From Effrenium voratum (lineage: Eukaryota > Sar > Dinophyceae > Suessiales > Symbiodiniaceae), in assembly GCA_963377175.1 (NCBI GenBank), contig CAUJNA010002713.1:658368-722367 (forward strand): 64,000 nt of DNA, written 5' to 3'. A program made the translations under genes and the position numbers. Shown here piece after piece: positions 34,231 to 43,549 of the stretch. The number at the start of each line of letters is the position of its first letter. Within the stretch, counting starts at the first letter, position 1. Below the pieces are notes generated by a model, which was not told the DNA's origin, made no database searches, and saw nothing but the letters and a program-made list of their open reading frames with translations.

Positions 34231-34354
34231 AATGTAATTTAGATATTAATTATTAATATTATTTTTTCTTTAGGTGTAATTTAGGGAAGAATTCATATTT
34301 AAATTAATTTCCTATAAAATGTCTTAAAGAAATGTTACATATAATATTATAGTA

Positions 34355-34618
34355 ATGATCACAGACAAACACCCCGACGACTTGACACTGGAAGAAATAA
34401 AAACAATGCTGGCGTATTACAACCGACTCTATTATTATAAAGTCAGAGACGATGAAGCATACAAGGCCAAAAAAAGGCAAAATGCTCTAAACACCGCACA
34501 TAGAAAAAGATTAGATAAAATGATTAAAGAGAGTGGCATTGAAATGGCACCCGAAGAACAAAAACCAAAACAAAAAACTGGCTTCCCAGAAAATACAAAT
34601 TTGAAGATTACGGGCTGA
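34355..34618 (+). CDS. Hypothetical 87-residue protein
   Basis: Not recognised. The product is charged and mostly helical (LTLEEIKTMLAYYNRLYYYK, then a Lys/Arg-rich helix) with a Pro/Lys tail. It stands alone on the plus strand in the left half, divergent from the polymerase gene with a 124-base AT-rich gap, so the two may share a promoter region. Clean ATG start and TGA stop. Confidence 0.6.
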   Translation: MITDKHPDDLTLEEIKTMLAYYNRLYYYKVRDDEAYKAKKRQNALNTAHRKRLDKMIKESGIEMAPEEQKPKQKTGFPENTNLKITG

Positions 34619-34733
34619 AAATGCCGAGTGGTGTAGAATAATTGGTTTATTTAATCATTGATTATGATTAAATTAATCATTTTTTAATAATTTTAATTCT
34701 AAATCGTTTCTCCATGTCTTGGATCATATTATA

Positions 34734-36092
34734 TTATTTAGACTTGTCTTTTTTCTTTTTCTTTTTAAAAACTTCATTTTCCAAATACTCTACACGATCG
34801 ATTAGTTTTGATAAAGCATCCCAACTAATACAAGCCATACGATCATAACACATCGTTAAGTATTCTCCCGAATCATTTACAATATTATATTTCGGATTTG
34901 TGTATTGTTGAACATCTTGAGCAATCCATCCTAATTCAGTTTTTCTGGTTTTTTGATTCTTAACAAATGTTTTAATCTTAATGTTTTTTACCATATTTAC
35001 AGTATCATCTTCTACATCTTCTATATTATCTTTCAGTCTCTTATCGCTACTTAAATTAAATCCGTTAAATGATGAAAATTGAGTATCATCCAATTGTAAA
35101 TATTTAGTGCCATCAATATAACTATCAATAGTTGTTGATGCTTCTAATCTTAAAACAGCATCACTATTTAAATGTCTCAAATTGATTTTATGAGCAATTC
35201 CAAAAGTCATATCGCCGTCAATAGTCCAATTGCCGCGTAATTCGCTATTACTTCCACTATTCAAAATAATTTTATTATCAGCATATGTTGCAGATAATCC
35301 AACAACCAAATTAATAGAGTTTGAAGTGTTGCTATTCCTAATTATTAAATCATTTGTATCGACATACATTTCAGCATTATCAATTATTAGTTTTGATGTG
35401 TTGCCAAATTGAACATTGCCACTCGGTGAATTTTGTAATAATAAAGTATTTCCTGATACTGACTGAACTTGATTGACTTCAATCTTTTTACCAGAAACCA
35501 TTGTTAAATCGCCATTTGTATATACATCACCTAATACATCAACTGGTTTATTGAATATGGTTTTTGATACAGCACCGTCGCACATAAAATATTGGTTAGA
35601 AGAATTTGTAATATCGCCAATACTACACGCTACAAAATTAGGATGATGGACATAAAAGCCCTCGGTTGAAGATGGGGTATGTGTTTCTAAATATGGAGTT
35701 AACGCATTGTCCAAATTATCAATTTTAGTTTTAATATCTGTTGAGAAATCATTATTTACATATAAATTACCTTTCATATAAACAGCACCTTCAAAATATG
35801 ATGTTCCATGTGCTTGAGCAAAATTGTATGAAGTATGAACATTACCATTAATTGTAATTCTTGAAGCATTATTAGGTCTTCCAATAATGACATCGCCTGT
35901 ATTCCATCCTAACCATAATCTATAAGGAGTAGCGCCTTCTAACCCCTGGTAAGAGTCTAACTGACAACCTCTTTTAAATTCTAAGCGTTGGTTACTTACA
36001 GCATCTTGAATTCTAAAAATTGGATTAGTATTATCTGTTAAACTAAGTATTAATGGAGAGTTTACCGTTTGCGCAGTTGTGATTGTTTTATC
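34734..36092 (-). CDS. Fibre-like protein, C-terminal part with S74 chaperone domain
   Basis: This is the part of a long fibre-type gene after an in-frame TGA. The frame is open from 36092 to 34734 (452 codons); the first available ATG is at 35777. The middle is beta-rich with Asn/Ser/Thr/Gly repeats. The end has SSDKRLKDNIEDVE (Ser-Asp-Lys-Arg motif) and then WIAQDVQQY and a C-terminal coiled coil (ALSKLIDRVEYLENEVF). That is typical of the peptidase-S74 intramolecular chaperone of phage tail spikes and viral fibres, which guides trimer folding and then cleaves itself off at the serine. A receptor-binding spike is the likely role. Confidence 0.8.
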   Translation of the reverse strand, partial: DKTITTAQTVNSPLILSLTDNTNPIFRIQDAVSNQRLEFKRGCQLDSYQGLEGATPYRLWLGWNTGDVIIGRPNNASRITINGNVHTSYNFAQAHGTSYFEGAVYMKGNLYVNNDFSTDIKTKIDNLDNALTPYLETHTPSSTEGFYVHHPNFVACSIGDITNSSNQYFMCDGAVSKTIFNKPVDVLGDVYTNGDLTMVSGKKIEVNQVQSVSGNTLLLQNSPSGNVQFGNTSKLIIDNAEMYVDTNDLIIRNSNTSNSINLVVGLSATYADNKIILNSGSNSELRGNWTIDGDMTFGIAHKINLRHLNSDAVLRLEASTTIDSYIDGTKYLQLDDTQFSSFNGFNLSSDKRLKDNIEDVEDDTVNMVKNIKIKTFVKNQKTRKTELGWIAQDVQQYTNPKYNIVNDSGEYLTMCYDRMACISWDALSKLIDRVEYLENEVFKKKKKKDKSK

Positions 36093-36959
36093 TCACTTTT
36101 GTAAATCTGCTGATATTAAACTATTAATCGTAATTGAATTTTGAGTTATTAATAAATCTTGTGTCGTGTTGTCTGATACGATTGAGGCAAATGTATTGCT
36201 GTACGCGGTATTTGTATTGAATAAATTAGTATCGTTTGTATATAATGTTGATACATCTGCTTGAATAGTTGTTTTTTCTGCTGTAGTCCAAGAAGCACCT
36301 GCACCTGCTTGTAAATCTGCTATATCTGTAAGAATGGTTGTTATTGTGTTTCCGTGTCCTGTTATATTATTAATATTTGTGTCAATTAATGATATATGAG
36401 AGGTAACGGTGTTTTGATGACTATTAACAAATGTCATATTACTGCCTACAGTGTTATTTAATATTGCTATTCCGTTTGTATTTGTTGCGATGTTGCTATC
36501 ATGTGTTGTTAATACTACTAAATGCGATGCTAATGTATTATTGTGTCCTGATATTAGAGAACTATTTGAACTAATATTATCAAAATTAGAATCAAGTTTA
36601 ATTGTATTTGCTGATATAGTCGGTAGTATTGAAGTTATGGTTAATCCGTGTGCTGTTATATTATTAAAGTTGCTTGTAATTGTTGCGTTTTGATTTACTT
36701 GTTCATTAAACATAGTTGTTGATGTTGCGTTTAATTCAGTAATATCTAAAATATTGGCATCTATCTTATTTTTCTGTGCTAAAATAAGAGCATCAACTTC
36801 TTCAATTGTATAACCTCCACCTAATGATCCTGCTGTGTCTGCTAATTCTTGTTTTGTAGCATAAACACTGCTTAATGTTGATGGTTCTGTTGAATTTATT
36901 AATACTAATTCACTTGCTACAATTCTACTTGAGCCGTCTAGTGATAATGTTGAAAACAT
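36093..36959 (-). CDS. Fibre-like protein, N-terminal part ending at an in-frame TGA
   Basis: A 288-residue open frame rich in Asn, Thr, Ile and Ser. It shows loose repeats of the form (T/S)xHxNTxxSH about every 20 residues, as expected for a trimeric beta or coiled fibre shaft. After its TGA (36093-36095) the same frame continues without stop for 452 codons into the S74 end. The two parts therefore look like one protein of about 742 codons cut by a single nonsense change; CGA to TGA would suffice. If the stop is real, only an untethered shaft is made. Confidence 0.75.
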   Translation of the reverse strand: MFSTLSLDGSSRIVASELVLINSTEPSTLSSVYATKQELADTAGSLGGGYTIEEVDALILAQKNKIDANILDITELNATSTTMFNEQVNQNATITSNFNNITAHGLTITSILPTISANTIKLDSNFDNISSNSSLISGHNNTLASHLVVLTTHDSNIATNTNGIAILNNTVGSNMTFVNSHQNTVTSHISLIDTNINNITGHGNTITTILTDIADLQAGAGASWTTAEKTTIQADVSTLYTNDTNLFNTNTAYSNTFASIVSDNTTQDLLITQNSITINSLISADLQK

Positions 36960-36995
36960 AATTATTATATAGTAGGTTATATAATAATTATATTT

Positions 36996-37559
36996 TTATC
37001 TTTTCTTTCCTCTTGAACCAAATATATTTTTATTTAATGCATTATATTTTTCTTGCTTCTGTCTTAAATATTCATTTTGCGATAATTGGTAATGCTGTGC
37101 TATGTTGTGTAGCGGGTTTGGAGGCGGTTGTGGTTGCGTTCTTCTTGGGGGCGGGGTGTTCGCTATTATATTATTTTGTTGCTGTTGTTGCGGAATACGT
37201 TGCTCTTCTTCGCGGTGCGCTACTTCGTTGTATTCTACCTTTTGGGGTTTTGCTATCGGAACTGCTTTTGGTTTAGGTTTTATAGGCTTAGTTTCTAATG
37301 GTCCTTGGCAATTGCGTTCATGACTGTATCTGTAAGATTTTAATGTTAAAGTTTTGGCACATTTTGGACAGGTTATTTTCTTTTCATTACGCGCTTGAGT
37401 TTTTGAGTTGTTTTTAAGAGGTTCTACAGGTTTTATTTCTTGTGTTGGTTCTATTGTTGGTTCTGCCTTTGGTGCTTCTTCTTCTTCAATTGGTGGTAAT
37501 TCATTTACTGGTGCGTCTGCTTCAATTGTATTAGTAATTTCAGGTTCGACTTCTGACAT
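36996..37559 (-). CDS. Zinc-finger protein with acidic and Pro/Gln-rich regions
   Basis: A 187-residue protein of unknown function. Residues 1-50 are acidic and Pro-rich. One zinc knuckle follows (TCPKCAKTLTLKSYRYSHERNC, C-x2-C...H-x3-C). Then comes a Lys/Pro linker, a Q5 tract, a PPPRRTQPQPPP stretch and a basic C-terminus (FGSRGKKR). The composition suggests a nucleic-acid or scaffold-binding virion or regulatory protein. It is leftward and next to the penton gene. The upstream gap contains TATATAAT right at the start codon. Confidence 0.65.
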   Translation of the reverse strand: MSEVEPEITNTIEADAPVNELPPIEEEEAPKAEPTIEPTQEIKPVEPLKNNSKTQARNEKKITCPKCAKTLTLKSYRYSHERNCQGPLETKPIKPKPKAVPIAKPQKVEYNEVAHREEEQRIPQQQQQNNIIANTPPPRRTQPQPPPNPLHNIAQHYQLSQNEYLRQKQEKYNALNKNIFGSRGKKR

Positions 37560-37715
37560 ATATAATATATTATATATTTTGTCTATATGTTTTATATATT
37601 TTGTCTATATGGACAAATTGAGAAATATTAATAATTTAATATTATTAATTTGATATGTTTAATATTATTAATTTGATATTTTTAATATTATTAATATTAA
37701 TTTTTAGGGGTTTAT
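37560..37715. promoter_or_regulatory. AT-rich intergenic spacer with short direct repeats
   Basis: Two copies of TATATTTTGTCTATATG lie at about 37573-37611. They are followed by repeated AATATTATTAATTTGATAT. The spacer separates the penton gene from the zinc-finger gene, both read leftward. It could hold a promoter or terminator. Confidence 0.35.
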
Positions 37716-38585
37716 TTAGTTATCTAATTGAAAGAGAATGCTAAAAGAAATGGGAACGCCGTGAAAATCAATTAATTCGTTTCTTGAAGTTGTTATTCTA
37801 AAGTGTAGTCTCTTAATATTTTTACCGCCTACATCAATAAAATCTGCATATATGGGCGCTGTAAAATCTGTTATAACTCCGCCAAGTTGTTGATTAATTT
37901 GAACTTTTTTAATTACTGAACTGCTGAAATTATTAGGCGCTGAATATTTATAATCGCTTAATTGAGGACAATTTATGTATATATTCTGAAAAGGAACTAA
38001 ATTAAAGTATCCACTTAACCAAGATGACGCAGGATCATAGGCAATATAATTACTTAATAAATAATTAATAGATTTTGGTCTTAAATTGTCATATTCAAAC
38101 TGTCCTCTGTTCCATTCGCCATTTACATAAGTTTCTAATTCTTCATCTGTAGGTATTTTGATTTTGTAAGTTAGAGGGTCATTTAATTTAAGTTCCATTT
38201 TGCGTTCGCTCTGTCCGTATACTGTTAAGAATAAGTCAGGCACAATATCATTAAATGCCGTGTTTAATTCCGTTTGTATTTTGTATGATAATTGATTAGC
38301 ATAATAAATTTCACCGGATACATCAACGGCAGTGCTTCTCAATAAGACATTGGAACTATTATACAACATAATATAAAAGCGTTCGTAAAACCCTTTCTCT
38401 GTCGTATAAAACGGAGTGCTGAATGAACACTCTGTCACGAACATTTTTGTTCTTGGTGGAATTTCAAAGTTTTGGTCAAGTTCTATAATAAAATCGCTGG
38501 TAGAATTACTTTCTGGTAATCTGTAGGCACTATCAACATAGATTTTTTTATATGTTAATCTGTCACTCATAAATATAATATACAC
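37716..38585 (-). CDS. Minor capsid (penton) protein
   Basis: A 289-residue homologue of the single jelly-roll penton protein of Polintons, PLVs and virophages, which fills the capsid vertices. The N-terminus has the family's typical pattern (KKIYVDSAYRLPES...SDFIIELDQNFEIPPRTKMFV). The C-terminus has NIYINCPQLSDY...IKKVQINQ, then DFIDVGGKNIKRLHFRI and LIDFHGVPISFSILF. Length and ends match the family. The reading frame is intact. It starts 27 bases from the divergent lipase gene, so one short AT-rich region must drive both. The start at MSDRLTY (five codons downstream) is also possible. Confidence 0.88.
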   Translation of the reverse strand: MYIIFMSDRLTYKKIYVDSAYRLPESNSTSDFIIELDQNFEIPPRTKMFVTECSFSTPFYTTEKGFYERFYIMLYNSSNVLLRSTAVDVSGEIYYANQLSYKIQTELNTAFNDIVPDLFLTVYGQSERKMELKLNDPLTYKIKIPTDEELETYVNGEWNRGQFEYDNLRPKSINYLLSNYIAYDPASSWLSGYFNLVPFQNIYINCPQLSDYKYSAPNNFSSSVIKKVQINQQLGGVITDFTAPIYADFIDVGGKNIKRLHFRITTSRNELIDFHGVPISFSILFQLDN

Positions 38586-38612
38586 TAGAAATTATTATAT
38601 AATTATTATTAT

Positions 38613-39392
38613 ATGATAGGAAGACAATTATTATTAGGTGCTATTGAAGGCAGGACGCCTACGCAAATGATGGCAGGCGTAGCAAGTGATAAAGCATATA
38701 CTGCAGGTAAGGATTTAATAGAAGATGTATTTTTTAACCATAAAAAGAAATTGGAAGACAAAATAGGAGGTTTCAATAAACATTTTGATAAGCAAATAAC
38801 GAAACATAAAACACGTTATGCCGAAGAAATCAATGTTCAAAATAAAAATAAAATTGATGATGTTAAAGGTTTAGACGCTGCGTATTCAAATGTAAATGGA
38901 ATAACAAGAATAGGAAATACTTTGTATATTGGTGGCACTGGCGCTAAAACAGGACTAGGCCACAAAGTCAATGACGTCATTGCAGATTTGTTTTTTATTC
39001 CTACTCATAATGTTCAATTAAGTGAAAGATATAGTGATGCAATGGAGGAATTAAGGAAAAATCCAGATGTCGATAGAATTGTGTCCCATTCCCTCGGCTC
39101 GGCTGTTGCACAAGAAATTAACAATAGACACGGAAACAAATATGCTACTACTGTTTATTCATCACCTTTTGTATCAGGAAGTAATCAACAGAAAAACCCG
39201 CGATACTTACGATTTAGAAATCGCGGCGATCCTATAGCAATGTTTGATGACGCGGCAATAACAGGAGAAATAGAAAGCCCTAACTTATTAGATAAACACG
39301 GTTATCGAAATTGGGAAGGGCAGGGGCTTACAAGCATAAATCCTACTACGAATATAGACGGCTTTAATCCTAATTCAACACCAGAACAATAA
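38613..39392 (+). CDS. Lipase-like alpha/beta hydrolase
   Basis: A 259-residue protein with a class-3 lipase-like nucleophile elbow VSHSLGS (S160). A candidate Asp is in NRGDPIAMFD (D206) and a His in DKHGYRNWEG (H229), giving a plausible Ser-Asp-His triad. Residues 90-110 (RIGNTLYIGGTG) fit the strand before the elbow. The N-terminal 70 residues are helical and amphipathic. Similar lipase genes occur in PLVs and may help virions cross membranes during entry; that role is inferred. It is divergent from the penton gene and heads the rightward structural block. Confidence 0.8.
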   Translation: MIGRQLLLGAIEGRTPTQMMAGVASDKAYTAGKDLIEDVFFNHKKKLEDKIGGFNKHFDKQITKHKTRYAEEINVQNKNKIDDVKGLDAAYSNVNGITRIGNTLYIGGTGAKTGLGHKVNDVIADLFFIPTHNVQLSERYSDAMEELRKNPDVDRIVSHSLGSAVAQEINNRHGNKYATTVYSSPFVSGSNQQKNPRYLRFRNRGDPIAMFDDAAITGEIESPNLLDKHGYRNWEGQGLTSINPTTNIDGFNPNSTPEQ

Positions 39393-39416
39393 AATATCAA
39401 TAATATTAATAATAAT

Positions 39417-39638
39417 ATGTATAGAAATAAAGACAAGCAAAACAAAATTCCATTGGAGAAGAAACTGACAAAAGAACCGTCAAAATACGATAAACAATAT
39501 AAGAATTTAGATTATGATACTATAAAAGATATAGTTGATACAATAAACAATTATTTAATAAATACTATAAAAAATACAACTTCAAATAATTCTACTACAA
39601 TGCTTTCACATAAGAAAAATATAAAAATAAAAAAATAA
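39417..39638 (+). CDS. Hypothetical 73-residue basic protein
   Basis: Not recognised. It is Lys/Asn-rich with one helix (DTIKDIVDTINNYLINTI) and a basic tail. It sits between lipase and major capsid genes, 24 bases after one and 25 before the other, in the same direction, so it is probably co-expressed with virion genes. Confidence 0.55.
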   Translation: MYRNKDKQNKIPLEKKLTKEPSKYDKQYKNLDYDTIKDIVDTINNYLINTIKNTTSNNSTTMLSHKKNIKIKK

Positions 39639-39663
39639 AATCTAAGTTTATCATATATAAGTA

Positions 39664-41244
39664 ATGGATAATATAATCGCCGAATCAGAAACTACAATGA
39701 TTAACTCGCTAAATTTTGGACTTCCAGAAACAGCACAATATATCACAGACCGACGACACGTTAATTATTTTCCATCAGGTAGCAATGTCTATAATCCAAA
39801 TGCAGGAAACAAAAATATTAGATTTCATATAACAGGTGAAGACAACACATATATTGATTTATCTTCTATTCGTTTATTTGCCAATCTTCAAAACACCGAC
39901 GGAACACGAAGTCATTTTTTACGACCGTTAGGTAATTTATCATCCTTCTTCAGTCGTTACAGATGCACTGTTGGAGGACAACAGGTTCAGGATATTATTG
40001 AATACAATAGGCATTGTGAATTGTATAATTCCTTTAAAAGTCAAGATGCCAGAGATATGGACGATTTAGAAGGTGGCGCTAATCCTCGTTGGGATGATGA
40101 CTGGCGACACACATATGCTACTGGATTGGCAGAATTTATTGATGTCAATACACGAACCAATCCCACTGCCGACCCTGAGGCAGTTGCAGTTTCAACTACA
40201 AAAGACCATAACAATTGGGGAGACTTAACAGCGCGATATACTCGCCATTCAGTTGCAGGAATTCCTGGTGGCAGTTATATGAGATTAGGGCATAAACCAG
40301 TATGTGGATTGTTAGAAAGCAATTATTATTTACCTCTTCGTTATGCTCCACTTGAACTGGAATTTACAATTGTATCAGATGAACATATACCAGTAGTTAC
40401 GCCTTTTACCGTAACCGATGCCAACACTCAAAATGATGCCAAGGGTTATTATTTCACAACTGGAGACACCTCAACACAGTGGGAATTGAATAACGTAATC
40501 ATTAGAGCTGAGGTAATTCAATTGGACAACACGGTCAACAATAATATAGTGAAACATTTGTTAGAAGGTCAAAGTTTGAAATTTGTATTTCCAATGTATC
40601 ACACTATGACACAATCATTCAACGCGGGAGGAAATGAAATTAATATGAACATTGTTAAATCCGCTTCTAAATTAAATGGTTGTTTCATTACATTGTATCG
40701 CACACCAAGAGCAGGTGTAGATGCTGATAATAATAATTACTACAGACACGATAATTATATTTACAAGCGATGGAATTACTTTTACAATCCTATGATTAAT
40801 TCAAGAATCTTTGACGGTCCTAATCCAGATGGCGCTGATCGTGAGCGATTCCAAGGTAAAGGCTTTCAAGATAAAGATTTAAATTTAACGTGGCAATTAC
40901 AAATTAACAATAAGAAATATCCAGAGTTTGAATGCCAGAGCCTCGCCGAGAGTGCCTACTACCTCCGAAGAACATTACACTATTTGAACCCTGACCAAGA
41001 CGCCTTTAGCATTTCATATAAACGCTACAGAGAAGACAAGTTCGTTATTGGGATTTCATTTGAAAAGATGGCGGACACTAATTTTACAGGCCAGAATACG
41101 AAACAAGGAGGCTTACTCGTTTTTAAACTAAAAGGAAGTAACAGAGCACTGACAGATAATGAGGATGTGCGAGAATTATTTGTGCATATGATTTCGGAGT
41201 CTGTTCTGGAATTAAGAGAGTCGGGTAGCATTCTTTACGATTAA
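39664..41244 (+). CDS. Major capsid protein (double jelly-roll)
   Basis: A 526-residue protein and the main shell subunit; trimers would form the pseudo-hexameric capsomers. The N-terminal region (TAQYITDRRHVNYFPSGSNVY, then FHITGEDNTYIDLSSIRLFA and SSFFSRYRCTVGGQQVQDI) is the conserved opening of Polinton-like and adintovirus-like double jelly-roll capsid proteins. The second half has LEFTIVSDEH and IIRAEVIQLD strands and ends with VLELRESGSILYD. The reading frame is intact, unlike several other genes here. A TATATAAG stretch lies just before the ATG. It is the centre of the rightward structural block. Confidence 0.92.
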   Translation: MDNIIAESETTMINSLNFGLPETAQYITDRRHVNYFPSGSNVYNPNAGNKNIRFHITGEDNTYIDLSSIRLFANLQNTDGTRSHFLRPLGNLSSFFSRYRCTVGGQQVQDIIEYNRHCELYNSFKSQDARDMDDLEGGANPRWDDDWRHTYATGLAEFIDVNTRTNPTADPEAVAVSTTKDHNNWGDLTARYTRHSVAGIPGGSYMRLGHKPVCGLLESNYYLPLRYAPLELEFTIVSDEHIPVVTPFTVTDANTQNDAKGYYFTTGDTSTQWELNNVIIRAEVIQLDNTVNNNIVKHLLEGQSLKFVFPMYHTMTQSFNAGGNEINMNIVKSASKLNGCFITLYRTPRAGVDADNNNYYRHDNYIYKRWNYFYNPMINSRIFDGPNPDGADRERFQGKGFQDKDLNLTWQLQINNKKYPEFECQSLAESAYYLRRTLHYLNPDQDAFSISYKRYREDKFVIGISFEKMADTNFTGQNTKQGGLLVFKLKGSNRALTDNEDVRELFVHMISESVLELRESGSILYD

Positions 41245-41269
41245 AATTAAAATCTATGATAAATATATA

Positions 41270-41575
41270 ATGTATAAATTCCACAAAAGAAATAATAAGA
41301 AAAATAAAGGTAAAGTATTTTTACAATCCTCACAAATTAAATATAGTCCATTTGATCTAAAAGATACAGAATATCTAAAACACCTACATGAACAAATGAA
41401 ATTAAGAAATTCACAAGAAGCATCAGTAGCATTAAGGAAAAAGATTGACGAAGGAAACAAGAGAGCAAACTATGTAAATGAGCTGGATGGAATGATGGGC
41501 GAATTATATCGTCCTAACTTACCACACGCAACAAAAGAACATTTAAAAAATGGTATGAAGATACAAAAAAGTTAA
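41270..41575 (+). CDS. Hypothetical 101-residue protein
   Basis: Not recognised. It has a basic N-terminus (HKRNNKKNKGK) and long charged helices. It directly follows the major capsid gene with a 25-base gap, and TATATA precedes the ATG. Position and composition suggest a small internal virion protein, but this is inference only. Confidence 0.6.
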   Translation: MYKFHKRNNKKNKGKVFLQSSQIKYSPFDLKDTEYLKHLHEQMKLRNSQEASVALRKKIDEGNKRANYVNELDGMMGELYRPNLPHATKEHLKNGMKIQKS

Positions 41576-41709
41576 TATTTACTTAAAATATATTGATATA
41601 GATTAATAATATTTTTCACAAAAATATTATTAACAATAACAACTTATTATTAATAATATGTTTCACAAAAATATTATTAACAATATTTTCTAATTAATAT
41701 TATATCAAT
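41576..41709. promoter_or_regulatory. AT-rich spacer with direct repeats
   Basis: A 24-base unit beginning TTTCACAAAAATATT occurs at 41614-41637 and again at 41661-41684, within palindromic TTATTATTAATAATA sequence. It lies upstream of the 336-residue protein gene and is a candidate promoter or transcription-end region. Confidence 0.4.
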
Positions 41710-42720
41710 ATGGCAACAACCCAAAGTTTAGAATTAATAAATCCATATGCAAAATTTGGATTGAAACGACGACCTACTTATGAAGAAATCGCTAATTTAA
41801 TAGGCGAGAACGAACAACTAACAGGAAAACTACCTAATAGAGACGCTACATTTTTTAAATCAAGTCCTCAGGGTAGTTTTTTTGACGGGAGCGACCATTT
41901 GGAATTATTGAAAGACCAACAAATGAGAATATTAGACAGGCAAATGAGAGAGATAATGATGAGACGGGAAGCACACAGAAACGGACACACATATGCAGTT
42001 CATAAGATGGATACAGATACACCACAGCATACAAACGACCAAGCAATAGCAGACGAATATGATTTTTCAACACCACAACAAACGACAAGACAACACGAGG
42101 CAATGGTAGATACACAATTACAAGATATAGCAACTGCAACAAAGCGGAAAGCGGAAGAAGTAGGCAGGGCGATGGCATCAAATTTAAGAGAGATGGGCGG
42201 GACATTATTTCATAGAATGGTGGCAAACAAACAATCAGCACCAACAGAACCACGACAAGCGCCAGCAGGTGGAGCAGTAGCAGACGACCAGCAAACGATG
42301 CGCGTAGAAGATGTTGAACTATCACCTCGAGCAGTAGATGACAATTTTTACGCGACACCAGTTCAACAAGCAACAGGAGCATCAAGTTCAACAGCCCAAC
42401 AACCACCACCATTGCCAATGACGCCAGTATTTAAAACAACAATAGATAATACTATTAGTCCCGCTTACTGGAAAGACAACCCTAATTTAACAGTAAATGA
42501 TATTAAATTTCAGTTTTATTTAAGAGGAATTCAAGTGCCAGAAGAAAGCGAAATACAAGAAGAATTGAAACAAAAGGGAAGAGGCAAGGCGAGAACATAC
42601 AAAGAATATTTAGTGGATATGATTTTAGACACTATTGATAATGGCGGATGGATAGCAAATTTAAGCAAAGGTAGAATAGAAGAACTCAAGGCAAGTTTTA
42701 AGGGTAAAGGTAAGAAATAA
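41710..42720 (+). CDS. Putative virion protein, 336 residues
   Basis: I do not recognise a named family. An ordered N-terminal part (INPYAKFGLKRRPTYEEI, then a helical LKDQQMRILDRQMREIMMRR) is followed by a long Gln/Thr/Ala/Pro-rich linker at about 110-235. An ordered basic C-terminal part comes last (YWKDNPNLTVNDIKFQFYLRG, then GRGKARTYKEYLVDMI and SFKGKGKK). Proteins with this position, next to the capsid gene in PLVs, are often virion components. The basic end could bind DNA. Intact frame. Confidence 0.65.
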   Translation: MATTQSLELINPYAKFGLKRRPTYEEIANLIGENEQLTGKLPNRDATFFKSSPQGSFFDGSDHLELLKDQQMRILDRQMREIMMRREAHRNGHTYAVHKMDTDTPQHTNDQAIADEYDFSTPQQTTRQHEAMVDTQLQDIATATKRKAEEVGRAMASNLREMGGTLFHRMVANKQSAPTEPRQAPAGGAVADDQQTMRVEDVELSPRAVDDNFYATPVQQATGASSSTAQQPPPLPMTPVFKTTIDNTISPAYWKDNPNLTVNDIKFQFYLRGIQVPEESEIQEELKQKGRGKARTYKEYLVDMILDTIDNGGWIANLSKGRIEELKASFKGKGKK

Positions 42721-42740
42721 AAATATAAATAATAATAATA

Positions 42741-43538
42741 ATGATAATATTAACTAAAAATATACTGAAAAGAAAGAAGCAGAAGTTCAATGATAATTAT
42801 GATCACGACGACAGTTTTTCAATACATAACCTAACAAAACCAAACACACCAACAACAATACAACCACCGAAAATGATGAAAAAAGGCATACCGAGAGAAT
42901 TTATTGACATTGCAACCAATACAGATACAATTGCAACAGAAACCAGAGAGACTGACAAATCAATGCAATTAAATATGACATTTGAAGCGTTTAAGGTAAA
43001 GGAAAACCAAGACAATATGTTTAAAATAATGCTTAAAAACTTTTGGCACAACACATACAAAAGACATGAGCCAACAAGAACGCAAGCAACACAAACCCTG
43101 AAAAACCAACGCGATGCAATGGTGTCAGCCTTTACTACAATGCTTGACAACAACAAACCACCAGAACCACCGCCAAAGAAACCACCAGACGAGGAGGACA
43201 GCGATGAAGAAGAAAAAAGATTCAAACTGACAAAAATGATAGAAATAATGCTACACAACGGCGCTACAGTAGCAGATATAATATTAAACTTATCACATAG
43301 CGCAATTGCAACAACAATAAATATCGCAGATTTAGTTAATCAAATAACAGCAGGAAATGCACAAGGTAGCAGTAGTTCTTCTAATGAAATTGTTAGTGTT
43401 CATAGTTCTCCACCTATTACTGTTCATAGTTCTTCATCCGAAAGTCCAACAGAAATACCAGCACCAACTGAAGACGAAGAAGAAGAAGACGGAGAAGAAA
43501 AACAAAAATATAATTCTGAAAAATTAAAATCTAAATAA
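42741..43538 (+). CDS. Putative virion protein, 265 residues, acidic tail
   Basis: Not recognised. It has a basic N-terminus (KNILKRKKQKF), a proline stretch followed by a run of acids at about 140-155 (PEPPPKKPPDEEDSDEEE), and an amphipathic or weakly hydrophobic helix (IEIMLHNGATVADIILNLS). A serine-rich region and a strongly acidic end follow (EDEEEEDGEEK). It starts 20 bases after the previous gene, in the same direction. It might be a cement or membrane-active protein; no function is assigned. Confidence 0.6.
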   Translation: MIILTKNILKRKKQKFNDNYDHDDSFSIHNLTKPNTPTTIQPPKMMKKGIPREFIDIATNTDTIATETRETDKSMQLNMTFEAFKVKENQDNMFKIMLKNFWHNTYKRHEPTRTQATQTLKNQRDAMVSAFTTMLDNNKPPEPPPKKPPDEEDSDEEEKRFKLTKMIEIMLHNGATVADIILNLSHSAIATTINIADLVNQITAGNAQGSSSSSNEIVSVHSSPPITVHSSSSESPTEIPAPTEDEEEEDGEEKQKYNSEKLKSK

Positions 43539-43549
43539 TATTATATATA

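Noticed and set aside
41855..42418. Minus-strand 187-residue leucine-rich frame
   Set aside because: It is the antisense shadow of the 336-residue virion protein gene.
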